Below are positions 13,688 to 21,012 of a DNA stretch of 26,406 nt, one piece after another. The translations under genes and the position numbers were made by a program. Below the pieces are notes generated by a model, which saw only the letters and a program-made list of their open reading frames with translations, had not been told where the DNA came from and searched no databases. Each line of letters starts with the position of its first letter. Positions within the stretch are counted from its first letter, which is position 1. Origin of the DNA: BOG-908 sp964244695 (GTDB lineage Bacteria > Pseudomonadota > Alphaproteobacteria > Acetobacterales > Acetobacteraceae); contig CAXTJZ010000025.1 of the NCBI GenBank assembly GCA_964244695.1, positions 1-26,406 of the forward strand, given 5' to 3'.

Positions 13688-14659
13688 TCAGGGCAGAAGA
13701 ACCGTGCTTCCGGTAGTCGCCCGGCTTTCCAGGGCCGTGTGCGCGGCAGCGGCGTCCTTCAGGGCGAAAGTCTGGTGCACGCCGGCGCGAACCGCGCCGC
13801 TGGCGACAACGGCGAACAGGTCGGCCGACATGCGCGCCAGCTCAGTGCGTTTTGCCGTGTAGGTGGCAAGACTCGGGCGCGTGAGGAACAGGCTGCCTTT
13901 CGCCGCAAGTATGCTGGGATCGACCGGCGGCACCGGCCCGGAGGATGAGCCGAAGGTGACCATCAGCCCGCGTGGCGCCAGGCAATCCAGGCTGGCCTGG
14001 AACGTATCCTTGCCGGCGCTATCATACACCACCGGCACCATCGCGCCGCCGGTTATGCGTTTGACTTCCGCCGGCACGTTCTGCTGGCCGACGATGACGT
14101 GGTCCGCGCCATTCTGCCTTGCGAGGTCCGCCTTCGCCTCGGTGGAGACCACGCCTATGACAGTGGCGCCGAGATGGTGCGCCCACTGGCAGAGCAGCAG
14201 CCCCACGCCGCCAGCGGCGGCATGGACCAGAATGGTCTCTCCAGCCTGGACGCGGTAGGTGCTGTGAAGCAGATATTGTGCGGTGAGCCCCTGGAGCATC
14301 AAGGATGCGGCGGTGGGGTGATCGATCGCCTCGGGCAGGACCACGAGCTTGTCCGCCTGCACCACACGTTTGGAGGCGTAGGCGCCGAGCGCGCCTGCGT
14401 AGGCCACGCGATCTCCCACGGCGACCGCGTTCACGCCGGGTCCGACGGCGGTGACGATTCCTGAGCCCTCCTGCCCGATCACGGCGGGAAAACCGGGCAC
14501 CTTGTAGTGCCCCGTACGGAAATAGACGTCGATATAGTTGAGCCCGACTGCCTTCTGCTCGATCAGGGCCTCGCCAGGACCTGGCTCCGGCGTGGGCACG
14601 TCCTCCCAAAGGAGGACCTCTGGCCCGCCATAGGCGTGTATCCGGACTGCTTTGCTCAT
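13688..14659 (-). CDS. qor: NADPH:quinone oxidoreductase (zeta-crystallin-like)
   Basis: A 323-residue medium-chain dehydrogenase/reductase of the zinc-free quinone oxidoreductase group. It has YGGPEVLLWEDVPTPEPGPGEALI at the start, LNYIDVYFRTGHY and GQEGSGIVTAVGPGV in the catalytic domain, and the NADPH-binding motif HAAAGGVGLLLCQWA in the middle. No structural zinc cysteines are seen. It would reduce quinones or alkenals with NADPH in the cytosol; the natural substrate is unknown. The ATG at 14659 has GGAGG 4 nt upstream, and the start overlaps the stop of the preceding methyltransferase gene by 4 nt (ATGA), implying translational coupling in one transcript. No palindromic element follows this gene; its 3' gap of 107 bp leads to the Gly-rich gene start. 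Confidence 0.9.
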   Translation of the reverse strand: MSKAVRIHAYGGPEVLLWEDVPTPEPGPGEALIEQKAVGLNYIDVYFRTGHYKVPGFPAVIGQEGSGIVTAVGPGVNAVAVGDRVAYAGALGAYASKRVVQADKLVVLPEAIDHPTAASLMLQGLTAQYLLHSTYRVQAGETILVHAAAGGVGLLLCQWAHHLGATVIGVVSTEAKADLARQNGADHVIVGQQNVPAEVKRITGGAMVPVVYDSAGKDTFQASLDCLAPRGLMVTFGSSSGPVPPVDPSILAAKGSLFLTRPSLATYTAKRTELARMSADLFAVVASGAVRAGVHQTFALKDAAAAHTALESRATTGSTVLLP

Positions 14660-15129
14660 CTGACCTCCAGGCGTGCACCGTATGGGCAGGCGCCCTGTTC
14701 AAGCGTCAACAACCACATCTTGGTTTCGATTCCGTCTCCACCGGAATAGCCACCGGCCCCTGAAGTTCCTACCACGCGGTGACACGGGATCAGGATTGGT
14801 ATGGGATTGGCGCCGTTGGCGCCGCCGACGGAGCGCGCCGAGCCACCGATGCGCGCGGCGATCGCGGCGTAGGAGACGGTCTGCCCGTAAGGGATATCAT
14901 TCAAAGCCTGCCAGACGCGTTGACGGTAGGCGCTGCCCTTTGGCGCCAGAGGCAGCTTGAATTGGCGACACTCGCCGTCGAAATAGGCTTGCAGCTGGTC
15001 GCGGCCTTGCACCAGGAGGGGTGTCTCGGTCTGGTCGCGGCCGAAACCCCAATCGAGCGAGACGATGGCGCCGTCTTCCTCAGACAAGGTCAACGCGCCG
15101 AGGGGCGTGTGGAACGAGAGCTGTGGCAT
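14656..15129 (-). CDS. ogt: Methylated-DNA--protein-cysteine methyltransferase
   Basis: A 157-residue repair protein that removes methyl groups from O6-methylguanine by transferring them irreversibly to its own cysteine. The active-site motif IPCHRVV is present, with the acceptor Cys116. The DNA-binding part is recognisable from YRQRVWQALNDIPYGQTVSYAAIAARIG and GGANGANPIPILIPCHRV, and the C-terminus has GYSGGDGIETKMWLLTLE. The length suits the stand-alone Ogt type rather than the longer Ada protein. The ATG at 15129 is chosen for similarity to typical N-termini; a TTG at 15183 would add 18 residues that look unlike the family. No clear ribosome-binding site is seen. It overlaps qor and diverges from the [2Fe-2S] protein gene 66 bp away. 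Confidence 0.92.
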   Translation of the reverse strand: MPQLSFHTPLGALTLSEEDGAIVSLDWGFGRDQTETPLLVQGRDQLQAYFDGECRQFKLPLAPKGSAYRQRVWQALNDIPYGQTVSYAAIAARIGGSARSVGGANGANPIPILIPCHRVVGTSGAGGYSGGDGIETKMWLLTLEQGACPYGARLEVR

Positions 15130-15195
15130 GCGGCGAAGCAGTAGCGTCGCTTTCGACCGTGCGCCAGGGCTGCAGAACAGCAAACAGGACGTTGA

Positions 15196-15534
15196 ATGCG
15201 CGACTCCCTACCAACAGACCCGCCCTTGTTCTTTGATTTCCACGTTTTCGTCTGCACAAACCGGCGCCCGGATGGCCATTCCCGCGGCAGCTGCGCGGCA
15301 CGCGGCTCAGAGCATTTGCGCGACTACATGAAGGCGCGCGCCAAGGAGCTCGGGTTGAAACGGGTTCGGATAAACAGCTCTGGCTGCCTGGACCGCTGCG
15401 AGAGCGGGCCGTGCATCGTCGTCTACCCCGATGGGATCTGGTACAGGGTGGACACGGTGGCTGACGTGGACCGGGTTCTGCTGGCTCACCTGCAATCCGG
15501 GGAGCGGGCGGAGACGCTGATGCTAGACAGGTGA
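15196..15534 (+). CDS. Thioredoxin-like [2Fe-2S] ferredoxin domain protein
   Basis: A 112-residue protein resembling thioredoxin-fold [2Fe-2S] ferredoxins (Shethna-type and the NuoE-like domain). Cluster-ligand candidates are Cys20 (HVFVCTN), Cys33 (RGSC), Cys64 and Cys68 (SSGCLDRC), with Cys73 close by; the spacing fits the family. It should carry electrons in the cytosol, but its partners are unknown. The start ATG at 15196 has an AGGA 4 nt upstream in AACAGGACGTTG. Its TGA overlaps the GTG start of mnmE by 4 nt, so the two genes are translationally coupled, and it heads a run of six co-directional genes ending with parB. The coupling to a tRNA-modification gene is noteworthy. Confidence 0.82.
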   Translation: MRDSLPTDPPLFFDFHVFVCTNRRPDGHSRGSCAARGSEHLRDYMKARAKELGLKRVRINSSGCLDRCESGPCIVVYPDGIWYRVDTVADVDRVLLAHLQSGERAETLMLDR

Positions 15535-16841
15535 GCCGGCCCGCGCAGCCTGGCAAGGCGTCCGACACCATCTTCGCCTTGGCCAGCGGACCAGGCAGGG
15601 GGGCCATCGCGGTAATCCGGCTGTCCGGCCGGCAAACCCGGGCGATCCTGACCGGCTTGTGCGGTGTACCGGAAGCCCGGCATGCGTCCCTGCGCAACCT
15701 GCGCGACGCGGCAGGGGCCTTGCTCGACAGGGGGCTGGTACTCTGGTTTCCCGGGCCGGGCAGCTACACGGGCGAGGATAGCGCGGAGCTTCACGTGCAT
15801 GGCGGACGCGCGGTCATCCAGGCCGTCACCACCGCCTTGCTGAAGGCAGGTGCCCGGCCGGCCGACGCAGGCGAGTTCACCAGGCGCGCGTTCCTGGCGG
15901 GACGAATGAGCCTGCTCGAGGCGGAAGCCGTTGCGGACCTGAGCGCATCCGAAACGGATACGCAACGTCAGCAGGCGCTTGTTCAGCTTCAGGGTGGCGC
16001 CGCCGCTCTCGTGGAAGGCTGGTCCGCGCGGCTGACGCGTTGCCTGGCGTTTCAGGAAGCGCTGATCGATTTTCCTGACGACAACCTGCCGGTCAGCGTG
16101 GAACAGGAAAATGCCCTAGCCGTGGAGCAGCTGCTTCAGGAAATCGGTCTTCAGTTAGCCTCGGCAGAGACCGGTGCCAAGATCAGCGGCGGCCTGCTGT
16201 TTGTCATTGCCGGGCAACCGAATGTCGGAAAGTCATCCCTGTTCAACGCCTTGGCCGGGCGTGAAGCTGCCATCGTGTCACCGCATCCCGGCACCACGCG
16301 CGACAGCCTGGAAGTCCAGCTTGATCTTTCCGGGGTGATGGTAACGCTGGTCGATACGGCTGGCTTACGCGAGACGTCGGACGAGGTCGAAGCGCAGGGT
16401 GTCGATCGGGCACGCCAGCGCATGCAGCAGGCTGACCTCGTGATCGAGCTGACGGAAGCAGGCGGCATCGGTGCAGACAGGCTGCCGGATCCAGGCCACA
16501 TGCTGGTGGCCAGCAAATGTGACGTAGCGGCAGCGCCGATTGACACTCCTGGCATTAGCACCCGGACAGGGCAGGGTCTGGCGGGATTGGTGGCCCTGCT
16601 TACCTCTCAGGCCCACAGACTTGTCCATTCCGAGCGCGACCCATTGCTGAGCCGCGCCAGACATGTCGCCGCCTTGCGTGACACGCAAACCTGTCTGCAA
16701 GCCGCGCTCGGTGCCGGACTACCGGAGCTACGGGCAGAGGAACTTCGGCTGGCGCGCGCCGCCCTTGGCCGGTTGACCGGAGAGGTCGATACCGAGGCAG
16801 TGCTGGATGTGGTATTCCGCGCCTTCTGTATTGGCAAATAG
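15531..16841 (+). CDS. mnmE: tRNA uridine-5-carboxymethylaminomethyl(34) synthesis GTPase MnmE
   Basis: A 436-residue GTPase which, with MnmG, modifies the wobble uridine (position 34) of certain tRNAs. The N-terminal tetrahydrofolate-binding domain has DTIFALASGPGRGAIAVIRLSG and GEDSAELHVHGG. The G domain starts with the P-loop GQPNVGKS (228-235), then the PGTTRD switch and DTAGLRE; the G4 position reads SKCD instead of the usual NKxD. The C-terminal catalytic motif FCIGK (432-436) is intact. The start is GTG 15531, overlapping the previous stop by 4 nt; no later ATG precedes the conserved N-terminal core. It is followed by mnmG after 7 nt. The order mnmE-mnmG-rsmG-parA-parB is the familiar origin-linked cluster. 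Confidence 0.96.
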   Translation: MSRPAQPGKASDTIFALASGPGRGAIAVIRLSGRQTRAILTGLCGVPEARHASLRNLRDAAGALLDRGLVLWFPGPGSYTGEDSAELHVHGGRAVIQAVTTALLKAGARPADAGEFTRRAFLAGRMSLLEAEAVADLSASETDTQRQQALVQLQGGAAALVEGWSARLTRCLAFQEALIDFPDDNLPVSVEQENALAVEQLLQEIGLQLASAETGAKISGGLLFVIAGQPNVGKSSLFNALAGREAAIVSPHPGTTRDSLEVQLDLSGVMVTLVDTAGLRETSDEVEAQGVDRARQRMQQADLVIELTEAGGIGADRLPDPGHMLVASKCDVAAAPIDTPGISTRTGQGLAGLVALLTSQAHRLVHSERDPLLSRARHVAALRDTQTCLQAALGAGLPELRAEELRLARAALGRLTGEVDTEAVLDVVFRAFCIGK

Positions 16842-16848
16842 GAACGTC

Positions 16849-18717
16849 ATGCCAGGATCGGCAGACTACGATGTTATTGTTATAGGCGGCGGGCACGCTG
16901 GTACCGAAGCGGCAGCGGCGGCGGCCCGCATGGGTGTCAGGACTGTGCTGGTTACGCATCGGCTGGACCGCATAGGCGAACTGTCCTGCAACCCGTCTAT
17001 AGGCGGAATAGGCAAGGGCCATCTGGTTCGAGAGATCGACGCGCTGGACGGCTTGATGGGGCGTGCGGCCGACATTTCCGGCATACATTTCAAGATGCTG
17101 AACAGGAGCAAGGGGCCGGCGGTGCGTGGCTTGCGCGCGCAGGTCGACCGCGCGGTCTATCGGCAGACGATACAGGCGATGCTGCAGGCCGCCACGAACC
17201 TGACGATACGCGCCGCAGAAGTCGAGGCGCTTGCAATCGAGGCGCCGGCGCGAGTCACAGGCGTGAAACTCGCCTCGGGCGAGACGCTGCGGGCTGCTGC
17301 AGTGATCGTCACCACGGGAACCTTCCTGCGCGGCGTGATCCATGTTGGCCACGTTCAGACGCAAGCGGGGCGTGTTGGCGAGGCCCCGTCCGTGAAGCTT
17401 GCCGAGCAATTTGCCTCGCTCGGATTACCTCTCGGCCGGCTGAAAACCGGCACGCCGCCGCGGCTGGCGCGCGACAGTATAGCCTGGGATGCCTTGCCGG
17501 AGGATCGCGGAGATGCCGAGCCTACACCGTTCAGCTTCATGACGGAGGCAATCGGGCAACGGCAGACTGACTGCCGTTTGACCGCCACCACGCCAGCGAC
17601 ACATGCGATTGTGCAGGATCGGCTGGGTCAGTCGGCCCTGTATGGCGGTGCGATTTCCGGCCGCGGGCCGCGCTACTGCCCATCCTTGGAAGACAAGGTC
17701 GTGCGGTTTGCTGGCCGCGACAAACACCAGATATTTCTTGAACCCGAAGGTTTGCCAGGAACGCCGGACGGCGAGACCGTCTATCCAAACGGGATCTCCA
17801 CTAGCCTGCCAGCGTCTGTGCAGAGAGACATCCTGGCCACCATACCAGGGCTGGAGCACGCGAGGATCACGCAACCGGGCTACGCGGTCGAGTATGATTT
17901 CATCAACCCGACGGCGTTGTACGCTTCACTCGAACTCAAGAGCGTCCGCGGCCTGTATCTAGCCGGGCAGATCAACGGCACGACCGGCTATGAAGAGGCG
18001 GCCGCCCAGGGAATACTTGCCGGGGTCAATGCGGCGCTGGGGCTGAAAGGCCTGCCAGCGCTCGCGGTAGACCGCACAACCAGCTACATCGGTGTGCTTG
18101 CGGATGATCTTACATCCCAGGGTATCACCGAGCCCTATCGAATGTTTACGTCGCGGGCAGAATTCCGGTTGTCTTTGCGCTGTGACAACGCGGATCTTCG
18201 ATTGACTACCCTGGGCATAAAAGCCGGGTGCGTAGGGGCAGATCGGGAGCATCGATACCTGGCTTTCGCAACCGAAGTCTCCCGCGCGATGGAGATGTCT
18301 GCCTCGGACGTTCGGACACCTGCTCAACTGCTCTCCTACGGCATTCCTGTCCGGCAGGACGGACTGCCGAAGACGATCCAGGATGCAATTGTGAAGGTTG
18401 GCGATACAGCTCCGGTGCGCCAAGCCTTTCCGTGGTTTACTCGCCTTGCACCACAAGTCTGCCAGCAGGTGATCAACACGGCGCTTTATAGAGGCTACCT
18501 CGGGCGGCAGGCTGTCGAGATACAGCACTTCAGGGCGACAGAAGCGACAGAAATCCCGGCTGAGTTTAATTACAGCGACGTAGCCGGGTTAGGCACAGAG
18601 GCGCGAGAACGCTTAACGTTGGCCAGGCCACATTCGTTAGGTGCGCTTGGTAGATTAGCCGGACTAACACCCAGCGCGTCTTTGGCAGTGATGGCACACC
18701 TGCGGAAGACGCATTGA
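16849..18717 (+). CDS. mnmG: tRNA uridine-5-carboxymethylaminomethyl(34) synthesis enzyme MnmG
   Basis: A 622-residue FAD-dependent partner of MnmE, also called GidA. The FAD motif is DVIVIGGGHAGTEAA near the N-terminus, followed by SCNPSIGGIGKGHLVREIDALDG. The second FAD region is the GLYLAGQINGTTGYEEAAAQG stretch. The C-terminal helical domain includes LTSRAEFRLSLR-like sequence and YLGRQAVEIQ. The ATG at 16849 has AGGAA 4-5 nt upstream and puts the FAD motif at about residue 8. An upstream in-frame start at 16807 would lie inside mnmE. It is followed by rsmG with the two genes overlapping by 4 nt (TTGA). Confidence 0.97.
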   Translation: MPGSADYDVIVIGGGHAGTEAAAAAARMGVRTVLVTHRLDRIGELSCNPSIGGIGKGHLVREIDALDGLMGRAADISGIHFKMLNRSKGPAVRGLRAQVDRAVYRQTIQAMLQAATNLTIRAAEVEALAIEAPARVTGVKLASGETLRAAAVIVTTGTFLRGVIHVGHVQTQAGRVGEAPSVKLAEQFASLGLPLGRLKTGTPPRLARDSIAWDALPEDRGDAEPTPFSFMTEAIGQRQTDCRLTATTPATHAIVQDRLGQSALYGGAISGRGPRYCPSLEDKVVRFAGRDKHQIFLEPEGLPGTPDGETVYPNGISTSLPASVQRDILATIPGLEHARITQPGYAVEYDFINPTALYASLELKSVRGLYLAGQINGTTGYEEAAAQGILAGVNAALGLKGLPALAVDRTTSYIGVLADDLTSQGITEPYRMFTSRAEFRLSLRCDNADLRLTTLGIKAGCVGADREHRYLAFATEVSRAMEMSASDVRTPAQLLSYGIPVRQDGLPKTIQDAIVKVGDTAPVRQAFPWFTRLAPQVCQQVINTALYRGYLGRQAVEIQHFRATEATEIPAEFNYSDVAGLGTEARERLTLARPHSLGALGRLAGLTPSASLAVMAHLRKTH

Positions 18718-19331
18718 GTGTTTCACGTGAAACACTCGCGTCGAGTGTTTCACGTGAAACACTGGGGCGCCTGGATACGTTTGTAGCACTGCTCGTCAAA
18801 TGGAATGAGCGNNNNNNNNNNCGCATCAACTTGGTGAGTCGAGGCGATCTCCCTGAGATATGGGAGCGTCACATCTGCGATTCGCTTCAATTGCGCAATC
18901 TGACGTCCCAAGCCGAAAGTAGCGCTTACGATTTGGGCTCAGGCGGCGGCTTTCCCGGCTTGGTGCTTGCCATCACCACCAGCATCGATTTTACCTTGAT
19001 CGAAGCTGATTTGCGAAAAGCAACTTTTTTACGAGAGGCGGCTCGCCTGACAGGCGCGTCGGTTACAGTATTAAACAGCCGCGTTGAAGGCTTGCGCCTT
19101 CCTCCGGCAGACCTGATTACCGCCAGAGCGCTGGCTCCGCTGAGCACACTCCTTGATCTCGGGGCGCCGATCCTGAAGCCAAACGGAGCCATGCTCTTGC
19201 TTAAAGGTATGAACGCCGAGGCTGAAATAGCGGACGCACGGCGCCATTGGGCCATGCGTATCGAGAGGCACTGTAGCCAGACACGCGGCGGCGGCGTAAT
19301 CCTGCGCATCAGCGAGGTCAAACGTGCGTGA
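18714..19331 (+). CDS. rsmG: 16S rRNA (guanine-N7) methyltransferase RsmG, interrupted by an assembly gap
   Basis: A 205-residue reading frame including four unknown residues. RsmG (GidB) methylates G527 of 16S rRNA using S-adenosylmethionine. Typical motifs are LLVKWNE, RINLVSRGD, ERHICDSLQL, the SAM-binding DLGSGGGFPGLVLAI, and TARALAPLSTLLDL. The start is TTG at 18714, overlapping the mnmG stop, with GGAAG 5 nt upstream; no other in-frame start exists before the conserved core. The first 17 residues (MSVSRETLASSVSRETL) are encoded by two parS sites. Ten N bases at 18812-18821 add four codons between WNE and RINLVS; the family usually has WN plus two residues before INLVS, so the true gene is probably about 201 residues. 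It overlaps parA by 8 nt. Confidence 0.93.
   Translation: MSVSRETLASSVSRETLGRLDTFVALLVKWNEXXXXRINLVSRGDLPEIWERHICDSLQLRNLTSQAESSAYDLGSGGGFPGLVLAITTSIDFTLIEADLRKATFLREAARLTGASVTVLNSRVEGLRLPPADLITARALAPLSTLLDLGAPILKPNGAMLLLKGMNAEAEIADARRHWAMRIERHCSQTRGGGVILRISEVKRA
18719..18734. promoter_or_regulatory. parS centromere-like site 1
   Basis: TGTTTCACGTGAAACA, a perfect 16-bp palindrome identical to the consensus ParB-binding parS site of bacterial chromosomes; the palindrome extends to 22 bp (18716-18737). It lies inside the start of rsmG, 0.6 kb upstream of parA. ParB nucleates here to load and spread around the origin region. Confidence 0.93.
18746..18761. promoter_or_regulatory. parS centromere-like site 2
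   Basis: A second TGTTTCACGTGAAACA, perfectly matching the first and 27 bp from it centre to centre; the palindrome extends to 20 bp (18744-18763). Because 27 is a multiple of three, both sites encode VSRETL in the rsmG frame. The second copy, followed by GRLDTF, sits where I recall VSRET in other alphaproteobacterial RsmG proteins. Confidence 0.93.
18812..18821. other. Assembly gap of 10 N
   Basis: A run of exactly ten N inside rsmG, flanked by GAGCG on the left and CGCATC on the right. The flanks share CG and would join as GAGCGCATC, giving the family-like WNERINLVS. The gap probably has no real missing length. Confidence 0.95.
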
Positions 19332-20121
19332 CACAATCACACGACAAGCGGCACGAGTGATTGCCATCGCCAATCAAAAAGGCGGAGTAGGCAAGACGAC
19401 GACGGCCATCAATCTTGCAACTGCCTTGGCCCAGCGATCCAAGCAGGTGCTGCTTGTTGATCTTGATCCACAAGGAAACGCGTCTACTGGGCTGGGTGTA
19501 GACAGGCGGCGGCGCGGATCCGGCACATACGCCATGCTGTTGGAAGCACAGGATGCTGCCAGCCTTATCCAGCAAACTTTGATTCCTGGCCTACACGTAA
19601 TCTCTGCTGATCCTGATCTGGCGGGTGCCGAGGTAGAGCTTGTGCCGATGCCACGGAGAGAGTTCCGGCTCAGGGAGGCGTTGCAGGCAGCCCCGGCCTT
19701 CGACCACGTCATCATAGACTGCCCGCCAAGCCTAAGCCTGCTGACCCTCAACGGCTTGGTGGCAGCCTCCTCGGTGATCGTGCCACTGCAGTGCGAGTTT
19801 TTTGCACTCGAGGGTATCAGCCAACTCGTGCAGACCATCGAGCGCGTTAAGCGCAGCCTCAATCCTAGTCTGCAGCTGGAGGGTATCGTGCTGACCATGT
19901 TTGATCGCCGTAATAACCTGTCCGATCTGGTGGCCGCCGATGCGAGAAGCTTCTTTGGCGAGCGGGTTTATGAGACGATGATCCCCCGCAACATCCGCAT
20001 CTCCGAAGCCCCAAGCCATGGAAAACCGGTCTTGATCTACGACAAAACCTCGGCCGGCGCAGTCGCCTACACGAAGCTTGCCGCCGAACTGCTCACGCGT
20101 GAACAGGCCGTCGTGCAATGA
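19324..20121 (+). CDS. parA: Chromosome partitioning ATPase ParA
   Basis: A 265-residue deviant-Walker ATPase that moves ParB-bound origin regions apart. The Walker A motif KGGVGKTT (19-26) has the signature lysine, followed by VDLDPQGNAS (45-54), the Walker B-type DHVIIDCPPSLSLLTLNGL, and TMFDRRNNLSDLVAADAR. The C-terminus includes ISEAPSHGKPVLIYDK, all typical of chromosomal ParA (Soj). The start is GTG at 19324, overlapping rsmG by 8 nt. It is followed by parB with an ATGA overlap, so rsmG, parA and parB are translated as a coupled set. Confidence 0.97.
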   Translation: MRDTITRQAARVIAIANQKGGVGKTTTAINLATALAQRSKQVLLVDLDPQGNASTGLGVDRRRRGSGTYAMLLEAQDAASLIQQTLIPGLHVISADPDLAGAEVELVPMPRREFRLREALQAAPAFDHVIIDCPPSLSLLTLNGLVAASSVIVPLQCEFFALEGISQLVQTIERVKRSLNPSLQLEGIVLTMFDRRNNLSDLVAADARSFFGERVYETMIPRNIRISEAPSHGKPVLIYDKTSAGAVAYTKLAAELLTREQAVVQ

Positions 20122-20975
20122 CGGCGCCGCCCCGCCTGGGCCGCGGCCTGGCTGCCCTCATGGGAGACGCTCCTGAGCCGCAGACAGGGGCTGCGGTGAC
20201 GCCCGTACGCAGCCTGCCGATCGATCACCTCGAGCCAGGCCCGTTCCAGCCGCGCACCAGCTTCAATCCGGAGTCGCTGGCTGAGCTTGTCGCGTCAATC
20301 CAGACGCGCGGCATATTGCAGCCGTTGCTTGCACGCCCGCACCCCAGCCGGCCACAACATTACCAGATCATCGCAGGCGAAAGGCGGTGGCGGGCTGCCC
20401 AACAGGCCGGTTTGCACGAAGTGCCCGTGCTGGTGCGAGAGCTTTCAGACGCCGATGCCATGGCAGCATCGCTCGTGGAGAACTTGCAACGCCAGGATCT
20501 CAACCCGATTGAGGAGGGTGAAGGATTTCGCCGGTTAACGGAGGAGTTCGGCCTCACCCAGGAACAACTTGGTTCCGCGGTTGGGAAATCTCGCAGCCAC
20601 GTCGCCAACATCATGCGGCTGCTGCAGCTTCCGGCAGGCGTGCGCATCGAGGTGCAGGAAGGCCGTCTTTCGGCCGGCCACGCCAGGGCACTTTTGGCGC
20701 ATCCAGACCCGGAGACGGCGGCGAAAACCGTGATCGCACGCGGTTTAAGCGTTCGTCAGACCGAAGCCTTAGCTACAGCAAAAGCCGGCGACTCTCGCTC
20801 AGCGAGGGAGCGCGTAGAAGACCCTGAAACAGAGGCTCTGCAACGCGACCTGTCCGAGCGGCTGGGCTTGGCCGTGCAGATCGCATTCGACGGAAGAGGT
20901 GGAGCGGTAACGATCAAGTATCGTAGCCTAGATCAACTGGATGGCCTCTTAGCCCTTCTCAACCCGGCCGCATGA
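20118..20975 (+). CDS. parB: Chromosome partitioning protein ParB
   Basis: A 285-residue CTP-dependent DNA clamp that binds parS. The N-terminal RLGRGLAALMGD is the ParA-contacting motif. The central ParB/Srx domain has PNRGIL-like IQTRGILQPLLARP and the CTP-binding GERRWRAAQQAG; then comes ENLQRQDLNPIEEGEGFRRL and the parS-reading HTH (LTQEQLGSAVGKSRSHVANIMRLLQLP). The C-terminal dimerisation region ends in LLALLNPAA. The ATG at 20118 overlaps the parA stop by 4 nt. Its likely binding sites, two perfect parS copies, are 1.4 kb upstream. It converges on holA with a 28-bp gap, and no palindromic element lies between. Confidence 0.97.
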   Translation: MTAPPRLGRGLAALMGDAPEPQTGAAVTPVRSLPIDHLEPGPFQPRTSFNPESLAELVASIQTRGILQPLLARPHPSRPQHYQIIAGERRWRAAQQAGLHEVPVLVRELSDADAMAASLVENLQRQDLNPIEEGEGFRRLTEEFGLTQEQLGSAVGKSRSHVANIMRLLQLPAGVRIEVQEGRLSAGHARALLAHPDPETAAKTVIARGLSVRQTEALATAKAGDSRSARERVEDPETEALQRDLSERLGLAVQIAFDGRGGAVTIKYRSLDQLDGLLALLNPAA

Positions 20976-20994
20976 GAGAAGCTGCCCGATAGGT

Positions 20995-21012
20995 GCAAAC
21001 TTCTTAGTTTGC
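20995..21012. terminator. Weak hairpin between convergent parB and holA
   Basis: GCAAAC-TTCTTA-GTTTGC, a 6-bp stem overlapping the holA stop codon, in the 28-bp convergent gap. Neither side has a long T-tract, so it is at best a weak terminator. Confidence 0.3.

Noticed and set aside
18716..18763. Duplicated VSRETL as a protein-level functional repeat
   Set aside because: It is fully explained by two in-frame parS DNA sites.
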